Below are positions 1 to 8,849 of a stretch of DNA of 56,089 nt, piece after piece (positions within the stretch are counted from its first letter, which is position 1; every line of letters starts with the position of its first letter). The DNA comes from Rheinheimera baltica DSM 14885 (GTDB taxonomy: Bacteria > Pseudomonadota > Gammaproteobacteria > Enterobacterales > Alteromonadaceae), in assembly GCF_000425345.1 (NCBI RefSeq), contig NZ_AUDG01000027.1, forward strand, positions 1 to 56,089. The letters are read 5' to 3'. A model generated the notes under the pieces. That model had not been told where the DNA came from. It made no database searches and saw only the letters and a list, made by a program, of their open reading frames with translations. Made by a program: the position numbers and the translations under genes.

Positions 1-296
1 TGGGATTCGAGAAAAACGGTAGTACAAAAATACACCGAATAAGCTTGTTACTGCTGCTGAGCAATTTAGCTTCATTAGTGCTGATATTACTGGGTGTTGG
101 GCTGACCGTAGCCAATCAGCAACGCCGGTTCCAGGCAAACAGCTATCGGGATAAACGTGTCTTATCGTTTCATACCTTGGGGTTAAGAGCGGTGGCAAAG
201 CAGGTAATGTTTACAACAACACAGTGGCGCAGTACCTTGCGCCACTGCAAACACTTGCTAGATACAACGAGTTACAACATTGAATGCGGGGGCTAA
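1..296 (+). pseudogene. C-terminal fragment of an IS4-like transposase (5' part outside window)
   Basis: The reading frame is open from base 3 of the window to the TAA at 294-296. A TTG at 45 is only an internal codon, so the gene starts upstream of the window. The readable tail has a hydrophobic helix (residues like LLLLLSNLASLVLILLGVGL) followed by QANSYRDKRVLSFHTLGL. This pattern, 'QAN...RRVLS...LG', is one I associate with the C-terminus of IS4-family DDE transposases. The catalytic residues would lie upstream and cannot be checked. It could be an intact element seen only at its end, or a remnant; a small membrane protein is the alternative. Confidence 0.5.
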
Positions 297-373
297 ATTC
301 GTGGGGATCCCTCAGGGTCAGATCAAAATTAAATAACTGAAATTTTGAAAGTTTAATTTTGATCTGACCCCGT
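297..373. repeat. Inverted repeat, 19-bp perfect arms, next to IS end
   Basis: The arms at 315-333 and 352-370 are exact reverse complements (GGGTCAGATCAAAATTAAA), separated by 18 bases. Just upstream lies the palindrome GGGATCCC (304-311), probably part of the right end of the IS whose transposase tail ends at 296. The long arm matches neither an ordinary terminator (no GC-rich stem plus T-run) nor a protein-coding feature. It could be a small IS-derived or REP-like palindrome, or a bidirectional hairpin between the transposase and the BRCT gene that converges on it. Confidence 0.7.
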
Positions 374-2011
374 TTATTCTTTCACACCCAGCGCTTCGGC
401 TTTAGCCAGTTTGCTGGCACCTACCTTGCTACCGCACACCAGATAATTGGTTTTGCTGTTTACGGCTTTTTGTACGTTGGCACCCAGTTGTTCGGCTTGA
501 TCTTCCATCTCTTCTCTGCTGTCTGCGCTAAACACACCGGTAAACACCAGTGCCAAGCCGGCTAAAGGCTGCTCTGCCGTTGCTGCGTCACCAAAGTAGT
601 TCAGTGAATTCTCAAACCCATTAGCTTCCAACCAGCTCACCAACTCTGTTGGCAAAATGTACAAATGCAGTGATTCATAACCATAGGCAAATACCTGACC
701 TGGGAACCACTGCTGAGCCAGACGGATTATTGCGGCAAAGTAGGCGCTGGTGTCTTCATCCTCGCTGGGCTCTTCTAAATCCGCCACGCCAAGGCGCTCA
801 CCATTAACCTTGATAGTAATACGTTCGCCACGGCGGGTATAACTGAGTTTGGCGTCGCCTTTAATATCACACAGCGCTTGTAATGGCGCAGTAAAGGCCG
901 GGTAAGGTTTGTCGTAATCTTCTGTCTCTAACTGCATGCTTTCAATAAAGCTTCCAAAGTACACACAGCGATTGGCAAAATGCTGCTGCAATATGGCATT
1001 GGCGTCAGTTTCAGTAGTGGTAACCGGATAACCCTGCTGCTCCAGGTGTTGCTTCAGCGCCACTAGTTCGCCAGGCCAGGGCTCGGCAGCAAACGCATCG
1101 GGTGAACTTGTCGGCTCAGGCTGTTCCGGCTCAGCCGCTTCACATTCAGGCTGCTGCGGCTTAGCAGCCGCGGCCGGCGGCTGGTAATTAGCCAGCGCGT
1201 CTTCTTTTAATTGCTGCCACAGGGCTTGCCACTCTGGGGCGGACTTTTCCAGTTGTTCAGCATAAGCTTCAATAATCTGCCGCTGCTGTGCGGGCTGATG
1301 TTCTCTGTTGGCATTAAAAGCTGCTAGAAACCTAAAATCACTGCAGAATGAGGCAAACCGCTCTGCCTCTTCGCTAACTAATTCATAGCGGTTAGTTGTG
1401 TAGGACTCATGCAAATGCGGTAAACATTGTAAAGGCAAGCTATCAAACAAAATAATTTGCTTTAAGACATTTTCATCCAATATTGAAAGCACTCTGGATA
1501 ATTCAGTTTCCAGTTTATGCTTGGCACTCCTGAAGTCACTTTGCACTGAAGCGCTATGCTTAAGTTGTTGTATATACTGAAGCCAGGCGGTATTTCGAAA
1601 AAAAAACTGATAAAGCTCGACATCGCGACCATTCAGCACTGTATTATCGATTTCAGGGCTGTACTCATCCGGGCGGACAGAAACCACTCCGTTGTAACCT
1701 AAAAATCGATAACCTTCTTCAAAATAATTAAACTCTTGCGCGTTCATCGCAACCACTTGCCACCAAACTGCTTCATTCGCACTAGGGTGCCAGGCTAACT
1801 GTTCCGCTAAACTTAGCTCAGGTTGTTGACGGTTATCTACAAATTTAAGGTTGCCTTTCACATAATATTGCTCGTACAAGCGCATTTCTGAACCAGTGGC
1901 ACCTAGCATTTTGAAACGCGCAGCAATGCGCTGCCATTTGGCTTTACGCTCGGCCAGCCAAGCTTTGTCTTTAATATGCCAGTAATCAGAAGGTTTATAT
2001 AAGTTCGTCAT
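374..2011 (-). CDS. BRCT-domain protein of unknown function
   Basis: 545 aa if started at the ATG at 2011; the frame is open further to a GTG at 2059, but that would run into a palindrome. The C-terminal ~65 residues (LAGLALVFTGVFSADSREEM, then a GANVQKAVNSKTNYLVCG segment and GASKLAKAEALGVKE) match the BRCT fold of NAD-dependent DNA ligases, usually a protein- or DNA-end-binding module. The central part has a Pro/Ala/Glu-rich linker (around residues 280-325). The N-terminal half is unfamiliar, and I see no nuclease, ligase or ATPase motif. It lies directly downstream of a co-oriented acidic gene, so the two probably form an operon. Function unknown. Confidence 0.75.
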   Translation of the reverse strand: MTNLYKPSDYWHIKDKAWLAERKAKWQRIAARFKMLGATGSEMRLYEQYYVKGNLKFVDNRQQPELSLAEQLAWHPSANEAVWWQVVAMNAQEFNYFEEGYRFLGYNGVVSVRPDEYSPEIDNTVLNGRDVELYQFFFRNTAWLQYIQQLKHSASVQSDFRSAKHKLETELSRVLSILDENVLKQIILFDSLPLQCLPHLHESYTTNRYELVSEEAERFASFCSDFRFLAAFNANREHQPAQQRQIIEAYAEQLEKSAPEWQALWQQLKEDALANYQPPAAAAKPQQPECEAAEPEQPEPTSSPDAFAAEPWPGELVALKQHLEQQGYPVTTTETDANAILQQHFANRCVYFGSFIESMQLETEDYDKPYPAFTAPLQALCDIKGDAKLSYTRRGERITIKVNGERLGVADLEEPSEDEDTSAYFAAIIRLAQQWFPGQVFAYGYESLHLYILPTELVSWLEANGFENSLNYFGDAATAEQPLAGLALVFTGVFSADSREEMEDQAEQLGANVQKAVNSKTNYLVCGSKVGASKLAKAEALGVKE

Positions 2012-2045
2012 CGTCAAAACTCGTGAGTGGATCAGCGAAAGAGTA

Positions 2046-2076
2046 CTCAGGGTCAGCACAACACTAACTGACCCTA
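2046..2076. repeat. Short palindrome sharing CTCAGGGTCAG with the repeat at 311-321
   Basis: AGGGTCAG (2049-2056) and CTGACCCT (2068-2075) form an 8-bp inverted repeat with an 11-base loop. The 11-mer CTCAGGGTCAG at 2046-2056 is identical to 311-321, so the BRCT gene is bracketed by two copies of the same palindromic motif. It lies between the two genes of the minus-strand pair and could act as a small intercistronic hairpin. Confidence 0.55.
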
Positions 2077-2092
2077 AATATCCTTTTTCGAA

Positions 2093-3316
2093 TTAGCAGT
2101 TGGCAGTACTAAGATACTGCTGCAGTTCGTCGGCGGCTGCAGTAGGCAGGTACGCATAGCCTATCTCGTATTCATTCTGGCTATCAAACACAAAGCGACC
2201 GGTTAAGTGCTGCTCGGCAAACTCAGTTAAATCGTCCAAAAAACTGGTGTCTGAATAAGAGCTGTCGTGGGTATAGGTCCACTCATGCAGTTGGCCAAAG
2301 GCGGTAAAACTTACGTTGATTTCGCTATCACCGTTTTCGTCACTCAGTTCCGTGTTTAATTGCTGTAGCTGCCATTCGCCGCCTGTCGCTTCGCTTGCCG
2401 CCTGCCAATGCTGCGGGTAAAAATCACGTAATTCTTCTTCCGTATAAGCACCAAACGGCTCGGTTGCAAAGCTATTGGTAAGCTCAGGAATAAGCGCTAC
2501 CAGGGCTTCCGTAAAGTCGAAATAGTCTTGTTGCTGCAGTGCTTTTAACTGCGCGGGTTTAAGCGGTGTAACATCGACATCGAAAGCCTGTAGCCGCTGC
2601 GCCAAAAACTGATATTTTTCCAGCACTGACAGCTCAATAAACGCCAGTTGGGCCTCGTTAAACTCCTCCGGCTCGGCGTCATCTAAATCTTCATCAAAAT
2701 CGATGTCGTCGTCATCGGCATACATGTCCAGCACCATTTGCATTGCCAAAGGCCACCACTCATAAAAGGCGTCTTGCTGATTAGGGATGCCATCAGCGGG
2801 TTGTTCGTCATAACAATTACTATCAAACAGTTGGTGTGCGATGCCGTTTAACGTACTGACAACCGCCGTTGCTGAGTTGATACAGGCTTCATCGTCGGCA
2901 TTTTCAGCCAAAGCAGACAGCTCTTGCAATAAACACTGCTGCAACCAAGGTGCAAAGCTATAGGCTTCCAGTTCACCGATACGCAAAATTAAATCTGTTA
3001 CCTGCAACTCACCGGGTGAAAGCGCTTCGTCTTGCCAGATAGTTTGCCACAGCAGGGTGTTAATGCGGTCCAGCACGGCCAGCGTTTCCGGCAACGACGT
3101 AGTGGCCGTCATGGCAGCCAGTCGAATTTGCTCGGCTAACGCCACCTGCTCTGCCAACTCTTCTTCTGTCAGCTCCTCTTCTGCTATATCGTCTTCTTGC
3201 TGAAATAACGACGCCAGACCATTCGGGTCTTTCATCAGGCTGCGCGCCAGTTCGGCTACCGCTTCACCAATTTCCTGTTTAGAGGGCTGGGTTAAAAACT
3301 CGTCCTTTTTTGTCAT
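2093..3316 (-). CDS. Acidic protein of unknown function, partner of the BRCT gene
   Basis: 407 aa, with a good ribosome binding site (AGGAG, 8 bases before the ATG at 3316). Very acidic, with a run of Asp/Glu in the middle (DMYADDDDIDFDEDLDDAEPEE, around residues 192-214) and a Glu-rich N-terminus (residues 40-60). No signal peptide, membrane segment or catalytic motif is visible. It is the first gene of a probable two-gene operon with the BRCT-domain protein (gap about 80 bases). It may be a cytosolic scaffold or DNA mimic, but that is speculation; I do not recognise the family. Confidence 0.7.
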   Translation of the reverse strand: MTKKDEFLTQPSKQEIGEAVAELARSLMKDPNGLASLFQQEDDIAEEELTEEELAEQVALAEQIRLAAMTATTSLPETLAVLDRINTLLWQTIWQDEALSPGELQVTDLILRIGELEAYSFAPWLQQCLLQELSALAENADDEACINSATAVVSTLNGIAHQLFDSNCYDEQPADGIPNQQDAFYEWWPLAMQMVLDMYADDDDIDFDEDLDDAEPEEFNEAQLAFIELSVLEKYQFLAQRLQAFDVDVTPLKPAQLKALQQQDYFDFTEALVALIPELTNSFATEPFGAYTEEELRDFYPQHWQAASEATGGEWQLQQLNTELSDENGDSEINVSFTAFGQLHEWTYTHDSSYSDTSFLDDLTEFAEQHLTGRFVFDSQNEYEIGYAYLPTAAADELQQYLSTANC

Positions 3317-3632
3317 TTATATTCTCCTGTAATGTCATCAAGATAAATAACCGTTATTACTTTACGGCCCGGCAAATTTAAGTAAAAAAGTAAATTAAAT
3401 TAGGTACCAAAAATTGGCAATATAATTATTAAGATTTAATAACCTGTAAAGTCAAATTGCATTTAGTTAATAACGATTACATTACACGAGGGGTTTAGAC
3501 GCCGCTTTAGGGGCAAAAACCACAGGATGTTGGATTTTTTACCCCACAAAGTGGACAATCAGCTTATATTACTGTCTTTAGACTGACGTTTATCACCCAC
3601 AAGGGTGTTTTTTTATCAGGGATTTTTTCTTT
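3317..3632. other. Divergent intergenic region between the acidic gene and tex
   Basis: 316 bases without a convincing ORF. It must hold the promoters of both divergent genes. The half near 3340-3480 is AT-rich. No clear sigma-70 pair could be fixed. A small hairpin followed by seven Ts precedes tex and is listed separately. Confidence 0.6.
3594..3614 (+). terminator. Possible leader terminator/attenuator ahead of tex
   Basis: CACCC-ACAA-GGGTG (3594-3607) forms a 5-bp stem with a 4-base loop, followed by seven Ts (3608-3614), only 18 bases before the tex ATG. The shape is that of a weak intrinsic terminator inside the tex leader. The stem is short, so it may have no function. Confidence 0.3.
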
Positions 3633-5963
3633 ATGTCTATCATTATTAAGCAAATTGCTGCAGAGATTGCTGCCCGTCCGGAACAGGTTGCTGCTACCAT
3701 AGCGCTGTTGGACGAAGGCGCAACAGTGCCTTTTATCGCCCGTTACCGCAAAGAAATTACCGGCGGTTTAGACGATACGCAATTGCGCCACTTAGATCAG
3801 CGCTTAATTTATTTACGTGAGCTGGAAGAGCGTCGCCAGGTGATTTTAAAAACCATCGACGAGCAAGGTAAATTAACCCCTGAGCTGAAAAATGACATTT
3901 TATCTGCCGACAATAAAACCCGTTTAGAAGATTTATACCTGCCCTATAAAGCCAAACGCCGCACCAAAGGCCAAATTGCTATTGAAGCGGGTATTTTGCC
4001 ACTGGCCGATGCGCTGCAGCAAAACCCCAAACTAAACCCGCAGACTGAAGCCACAGCTTACATTAATGCTGATGCCGGCTTTGCCGACGAGAAAGCCGTA
4101 CTGGATGGCGCGAAATATATTTTAATGGAACGCTTTGCCGAAGACGCCAATTTGTTAGCGCGGCTGCGCCAGCACCTGGCACAACATGCCGTGGTTAAAA
4201 GCACCGTTGTCGCGGGGAAGGAGCAAGACGGCGCTAAATTTCGTGATTACTTCGATTACAGCGAAAGCTGGAAAACCACACCGTCGCACAGGGCGCTGGC
4301 AATACTGCGCGGCCGCAACGAAGGCGTTTTACAGTTGCAATTAGTACCAGATGCTAACGAAGAAACCGCACACAGCCTGTGCGAACAGATGATTGCCAGC
4401 CACTTTAATATTAAAGATGAAGGCCGTGCAGCAGACACCTTTTTACGCACCGCTGTGCAATGGACCTGGAAGGTAAAACTGCACCTTAGCCTGGAAAACG
4501 ACTTACTGGGCGAGCTGCGGGAAAAAGCCGAAGAAGAAGCGATTAAGGTATTTGCCCGCAACTTAAAAGACTTACTGATGGCAGCACCAGCCGGTATGCG
4601 CACAACCTTAGCACTGGATCCCGGCTTACGTACCGGCGTTAAGGTTACCGCCATTGATGAAACTGGCAAGCTGCTGGCGCAAACCACCATATTTCCGCAT
4701 GCGCCACAAAATGCCTGGGATAAATCGGTACGCACCTTAACCATGCTATGCCAGCAACATAAGGTGGAATTGATCGCCATTGGTAACGGCACGGCATCAC
4801 GCGAAACCGATAAACTGGCCGCGGAAGTACTGAAAGCCTTGCCCAACCAAGCGATACAGAAAATCATGGTGTCAGAAGCCGGTGCGTCGGTTTATTCCGC
4901 CTCAGAGCTCGCTGCACAGGAGTTTCCGGATTTAGACGTGTCATTACGTGGCGCTGTCTCTATTGGTCGCCGCTTACAAGACCCACTGGCCGAGCTGGTA
5001 AAAATTGAACCCAAAGCCATTGGTGTAGGCCAGTACCAGCACGACGTAAACCAAAGTTTATTAACTAAGTCGCTCGATGGCGTAGTAGAAGACTGTGTAA
5101 ACGCTGTTGGCGTAGATTTAAATACTGCCTCAGTACCGCTGTTAGCCCGGGTTGCCGGCCTAAATAAAACTCTGGCGCAGAATATTGTATTTCACCGTGA
5201 CAGCAATGGCCGCTTCAACGAGCGTAAAGAGCTGCTTAAAGTGCCACGTTTAGGGCCAAAAGCCTTTGAACAAGCAGCCGGTTTTTTGCGTATTAACAAC
5301 GGTAAAAATCCGCTGGACGCATCTGGTGTGCACCCTGAAGCCTACCCGCTGGTAGAAAAAATTCTTAGTTCACACCAAAAAAGCGTTGAGCAAATAATTG
5401 GTAATAGCAGCTTTTTAAAAAGTGTTGATGCCAAAGCCTTTGCTGATGAGAGTTTTGGTGTGCCCACCATTACTGACATTTTAAAAGAACTGGATAAACC
5501 CGGCCGCGACCCCCGCCCCGAGTTTAAAACGGCTAGCTTTAAAGACGGTGTGGAAACTTTAAAAGATTTGAAAGCAGGCATGTTGCTGGAAGGTGTGGTA
5601 ACTAACGTAACCAACTTTGGTGCCTTTGTTGATATTGGCGTGCACCAGGACGGTTTAGTGCATATTTCATCGCTTACTGACAAGTTTGTTAGCGACCCAC
5701 ACGAAGTGGTTAAAGCGGGTGATGTGGTGAAGGTAAAAGTACTGGATGTAGAGGTTGAGCGTAAGCGTATTGCCTTAACCATGCGCTTAGATGAGCAGCC
5801 CACCCCTAAAACAACCGATAAACCGGCACAGCGGGCGCAGGGTAATGCACAAAGTCACTCACAAAGTAATAGAAACCCGGCACCACGTGCGGCAAAACCG
5901 GTAGACAATAACGCGGCTATGGGTAATGCCTTTGCTGAAGCTTTTGCGAAACTAAAAAAATAA
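3633..5963 (+). CDS. tex: Tex family S1 RNA-binding transcription accessory protein
   Basis: 776 aa, the usual length for Tex. The N-terminal helical region starts like other Tex proteins ([20 protein letters not shown]), then an RNase H-like YqgF domain ([20 protein letters not shown], about residue 325), helix-hairpin-helix motifs ([13 protein letters not shown] and [16 protein letters not shown], about 510-555), and an S1 domain ([20 protein letters not shown], about 650-720). The tail is low-complexity and rich in Gln, Ser and Asn. Tex proteins bind nucleic acid and associate with transcribing RNA polymerase. Monocistronic; its 3' end faces the SprA-like gene across 18 bases. Confidence 0.97.
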   Translation: MSIIIKQIAAEIAARPEQVAATIALLDEGATVPFIARYRKEITGGLDDTQLRHLDQRLIYLRELEERRQVILKTIDEQGKLTPELKNDILSADNKTRLEDLYLPYKAKRRTKGQIAIEAGILPLADALQQNPKLNPQTEATAYINADAGFADEKAVLDGAKYILMERFAEDANLLARLRQHLAQHAVVKSTVVAGKEQDGAKFRDYFDYSESWKTTPSHRALAILRGRNEGVLQLQLVPDANEETAHSLCEQMIASHFNIKDEGRAADTFLRTAVQWTWKVKLHLSLENDLLGELREKAEEEAIKVFARNLKDLLMAAPAGMRTTLALDPGLRTGVKVTAIDETGKLLAQTTIFPHAPQNAWDKSVRTLTMLCQQHKVELIAIGNGTASRETDKLAAEVLKALPNQAIQKIMVSEAGASVYSASELAAQEFPDLDVSLRGAVSIGRRLQDPLAELVKIEPKAIGVGQYQHDVNQSLLTKSLDGVVEDCVNAVGVDLNTASVPLLARVAGLNKTLAQNIVFHRDSNGRFNERKELLKVPRLGPKAFEQAAGFLRINNGKNPLDASGVHPEAYPLVEKILSSHQKSVEQIIGNSSFLKSVDAKAFADESFGVPTITDILKELDKPGRDPRPEFKTASFKDGVETLKDLKAGMLLEGVVTNVTNFGAFVDIGVHQDGLVHISSLTDKFVSDPHEVVKAGDVVKVKVLDVEVERKRIALTMRLDEQPTPKTTDKPAQRAQGNAQSHSQSNRNPAPRAAKPVDNNAAMGNAFAEAFAKLKK

Positions 5964-5981
5964 TAGTAAGACAGATGCAGA

Positions 5982-6920
5982 TCAGGCTTGTTGACTAAAC
6001 TGCCTGCTCTGCGGCTCGGTGGCGCGGGCATAAAAGCTGGAAACAACATTACGACGCAGCGCATATTCAGCGCCAGCGGCAAAGGTATCTCGCTGAGGGG
6101 TAACAATGGCAGCACTGCCATCTTGCTCATTCATGGTGTAACTAAAGGTTTCTTTGCCAGAAGCGCCCGTAACATCACCGGCAACGCCCGCATCTGACGA
6201 CGTATCGCTAGCAGAATCCGTTTTACCCGCTTGCGCGCTTTGCATAACTAACTCGGCTTGTGCAGCCATTTGGCGTTGCATTGCCTCCGCAGCAATGCGC
6301 CGGTCTGCACCAGAGGGTTCCGCCGGTGCTAAGGCAGCAGAACGAACTTGCTGCATCTTCTGAATTGTCGCTTGCGGATCACCTGAAATAGGCGATATAT
6401 CAATGGGTACTTCACCGCCCACAGCATATTGCTGGCCGTCGGGCCCACGTTGATAAGTATAGCTTGGCGCACCAGCATATTGGCCACCGATAGCAGCATG
6501 CGCTTGTTCATGCGCCTTTACTTCCATATCCCGGCTTTTAAGTTCCTGGATTTCCCGTTGTTCTTGCTGTTCAACCTGCTTCTGTTTCGCATCCTGTTGC
6601 TTAGCATCTTGCTGCGTTGAATCATCGCTGTCACGGTCGCTGGCGTTACCCTGCTGTTCATCAGAGCGTCCTTCACCACGTCCGTCTATAGCTTGTTGGG
6701 TTTCGGTTTCTTTGCCGTTGGCATCATAAAGTGAAACTGTAGAATTATTTGAACCTGCAACGCGCGTTTTTTCATCGCTAACTACCGGTTTTTCGGCACC
6801 GGTCTTTTCTGCCGATTTTACCGGTTCAAATAAATCGCGACGAACAGCATCACGACGCGCCATCTCCGTTGGAGGGTTCGCCGTATTGATACTGACATTG
6901 GGATAATTTGACACCAGCAT
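5982..6920 (-). CDS. Putative metalloprotease of the SprA-related (CJM1_0395-like) family
   Basis: 312 aa. The N-terminal ~130 residues are low-complexity and Gln/Asp/Lys-rich. A conserved block follows with AHEQAHAAIGG (HExxH-like, His137, Glu138, His141), then AGAPSYTYQRGPDGQQYAVGGEV and ISGDPQATIQKMQQVRSAALAP. This block is the hallmark of the SprA-related family, which is annotated as a putative metalloprotease; the enzyme activity is inferred from the motif only. It lies 5 bases downstream of a small rod-like protein and is probably co-transcribed with it. No signal peptide is seen. Confidence 0.8.
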   Translation of the reverse strand: MLVSNYPNVSINTANPPTEMARRDAVRRDLFEPVKSAEKTGAEKPVVSDEKTRVAGSNNSTVSLYDANGKETETQQAIDGRGEGRSDEQQGNASDRDSDDSTQQDAKQQDAKQKQVEQQEQREIQELKSRDMEVKAHEQAHAAIGGQYAGAPSYTYQRGPDGQQYAVGGEVPIDISPISGDPQATIQKMQQVRSAALAPAEPSGADRRIAAEAMQRQMAAQAELVMQSAQAGKTDSASDTSSDAGVAGDVTGASGKETFSYTMNEQDGSAAIVTPQRDTFAAGAEYALRRNVVSSFYARATEPQSRQFSQQA

Positions 6921-6925
6921 TTTCG

Positions 6926-7231
6926 TTATACTCTGATATCGATAACCGTGCCTAGCACTTCATCAGCAGTTTGAATACTACGAGTATTGGCCTGGGCATT
7001 ACGTTCTTCCTGGCCCAGTTGCACCAAACTGTTAATGACCGGCTCTGGCTGAGCAGCATATTGTAAAGGTCTGGAAGCCTGAGGCGCATCAGTTTCACGT
7101 ATGGCTTGTTCTGTTTCATTTTGTTGTGCAGCCCGGGTTTGACGGTTAATGTCGATGGTGGCGTCGGTTACGCCCGCACTCGCCCGTTGAAAACCTTGTA
7201 CACCCGAATACAACGCAGATTGAATGTCCAT
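6926..7231 (-). CDS. Small flagellar rod/hook-like protein
   Basis: 101 aa from the ATG at 7231, chosen over a TGT-preceded upstream start because GGGAG lies 7 bases before it. The N-terminus (MDIQSALYSGVQGFQRASAG) and the C-terminus (ANTRSIQTADEVLGTVIDIRV) resemble the two terminal segments of flagellar rod and hook proteins such as FlgG, whose ends read 'TADEMLGTLLDI'. The long central domain of those proteins is missing and is replaced by a short Gln/Glu/Ala linker. It is the first gene of a two-gene unit with the SprA-like protein. Function unknown; the homology is by eye. Confidence 0.65.
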   Translation of the reverse strand: MDIQSALYSGVQGFQRASAGVTDATIDINRQTRAAQQNETEQAIRETDAPQASRPLQYAAQPEPVINSLVQLGQEERNAQANTRSIQTADEVLGTVIDIRV

Positions 7232-7344
7232 GGTAGAACTCCCGCACATTTAGCAAATAGTGTTTAATTATTAACCAAAACAGCCAAAAAAGAAAGTCTA
7301 TACCTTCCTAAGACTGGCGGCTAATAGACTATTTCAAGAAAACT

Positions 7345-8100
7345 TCAACCATGCCATGATCTTAACCAGATTAAAAAACTATCAGGGTGTGAAATAAAGG
7401 GCGCGTGCGAGGCATGCCCGGCAATATCAAACTGTGCTGCTGGCTGTAATTGTTTGAGTTTTTCTACAACGCTTACCGGAACCAGTGCATCAAGCCTACC
7501 AAAGTAGCCTGCCACTGGCTGCTTAAGTGCACTAAATTCGGCTCTTAAATCACACTGACTAAGCAGTTGCAACGCGGCTTCTACTGCTTCGGCCTGTGGT
7601 GCCGGATAAGCCAAAATAGCCTGCTTTAACTGCTTGGTATCATTACGGGCGCTGGTACTACCCATTGCTTGAATGGCAAGAAAACGGTCAATGGTTTGTG
7701 GCAGATTGTTCTTTAACGACAAAGCAAATTGCTGCATGACAGCAGCTGACATACCGGGCCAATCTTGCTGGGCTAAAAAGCACGGCGACGCGGCAATAAG
7801 CGCTAAGCGTTTTACTTTACGCGGATATTTAGCCGCTAATGCGATAGCCAGTAACCCGCCTAATGACCAACCGGCAACATAACTATTATCGGGAAAATCT
7901 TGCGCCATAAAGTCTAAAACAGCGTCTAAACTGTACGGCGATGGGAAGGCAGTAGCATTCCCAAAACCGGGTAGATCAGGCGTAAGTATTTTTATGGTAT
8001 CGGGCAACCCGGCAACGATGGTGCGCCAAACGCCCTGGTTAACCCCCCAGCCATGCAGTAAAACCAACACCGGTTTGTCAGAATTCATTTCGCCTGCCAT
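7345..8100 (-). CDS. bioH: Pimeloyl-[ACP] methyl ester esterase BioH
   Basis: 251 aa alpha/beta hydrolase. Oxyanion and nucleophile motifs are visible: LVLLHGWGVNQGVW near the start and GWSLGG with the catalytic Ser (about residue 78). An Asp follows in GRLDALVP, and the His is in GHASHAPF near the C-terminus. BioH cleaves the methyl ester of pimeloyl-ACP methyl ester to give the biotin precursor. The context (comF/gntX and nfuA nearby) matches the bioH locus of enteric bacteria. A second ATG at 8088, preceded by GGCAGGCGAA, could be the true start. Confidence 0.93.
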   Translation of the reverse strand: MAGEMNSDKPVLVLLHGWGVNQGVWRTIVAGLPDTIKILTPDLPGFGNATAFPSPYSLDAVLDFMAQDFPDNSYVAGWSLGGLLAIALAAKYPRKVKRLALIAASPCFLAQQDWPGMSAAVMQQFALSLKNNLPQTIDRFLAIQAMGSTSARNDTKQLKQAILAYPAPQAEAVEAALQLLSQCDLRAEFSALKQPVAGYFGRLDALVPVSVVEKLKQLQPAAQFDIAGHASHAPFISHPDSFLIWLRSWHG

Positions 8101-8135
8101 AGTTGCAATATTGTAAATTAAAGTGATGTATTAGT

Positions 8136-8849
8136 TTGCTAAAACACCTGTTAAGGGCGCTGCACAAGATATGGCATCAACTATTACCGACACCCTGTTT
8201 ATGGTGTAGTTTACCGGTACACCGTTTTGACTGCCAGCTTTGTGATGTCTGTGAAGAGGCTCTACCTAAGCTACCTTATGCTTTGTGCCATTATAATTTG
8301 CTCTGGTTGCCACATGTCGCCCGAGGCTTGCATAAACCTGCATTTGATACGTTATTAAGCGTGAGCTATTACAAGCTGCCTTATCAGCACTGGTTACAAC
8401 GCTGGAAATTTTCTCACGATCTAGCTGCAGGTGATCTGTTAACACAGCAGCTGGCAGCAATAGTCGCCCAATATCAGCAACAAGGTGGCAAACTGCCAGA
8501 TGCTATCCTTTATGTGCCCATGCACCGGGCTAAACAACGCTCTCGTGGCTTTAACCCTGCTGAAATTTTGGCGCAACAGGTAGCAAAACAGCTGAAATTA
8601 CCGCTGTTAACCGTGCTATATAGACCACATCAGCAACAGGCTCAGGTTGGTTTAAGCCGCAAGCAGCGGCAGCGCAACCTGCGAAAAGCCTTTGCATTAT
8701 CCAGCCAACAACCGCTACCCGCCAACGTGGCGTTGGTTGATGACGTTGTTACCACCGGCGCCACAGCTAATACATTATGTCAGTTATTACGCCGCCACGG
8801 TGTAAAGCATATTAGCCTTTGGACCGTGGCCGTTACCTTGTTTGATTAA
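8136..8849 (+). CDS. comF: ComF/GntX family amidophosphoribosyltransferase-like protein
   Basis: 237 aa from a TTG codon at 8136; a stop codon lies in frame just upstream, so the start must be at or after about 8127. Two CxxC pairs (CLWC, CQLC) sit in the N-terminal 40 residues, a zinc-finger-like feature of ComF. The C-terminal phosphoribosyltransferase domain carries the PRPP loop VALVDDVVTTGATA. ComF homologues take part in DNA uptake in competent bacteria; in E. coli the equivalent gene is gntX beside bioH and nfuA. It diverges from bioH across 35 bases and overlaps the 3' end of the next gene by 4 bases. Confidence 0.92.
   Translation: MLKHLLRALHKIWHQLLPTPCLWCSLPVHRFDCQLCDVCEEALPKLPYALCHYNLLWLPHVARGLHKPAFDTLLSVSYYKLPYQHWLQRWKFSHDLAAGDLLTQQLAAIVAQYQQQGGKLPDAILYVPMHRAKQRSRGFNPAEILAQQVAKQLKLPLLTVLYRPHQQQAQVGLSRKQRQRNLRKAFALSSQQPLPANVALVDDVVTTGATANTLCQLLRRHGVKHISLWTVAVTLFD

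Noticed and set aside
4256..4867. 203-codon frame antisense to tex
   Set aside because: It lies wholly inside the tex coding region, is Ser/Cys-rich with no motif, and has the look of a shadow frame.
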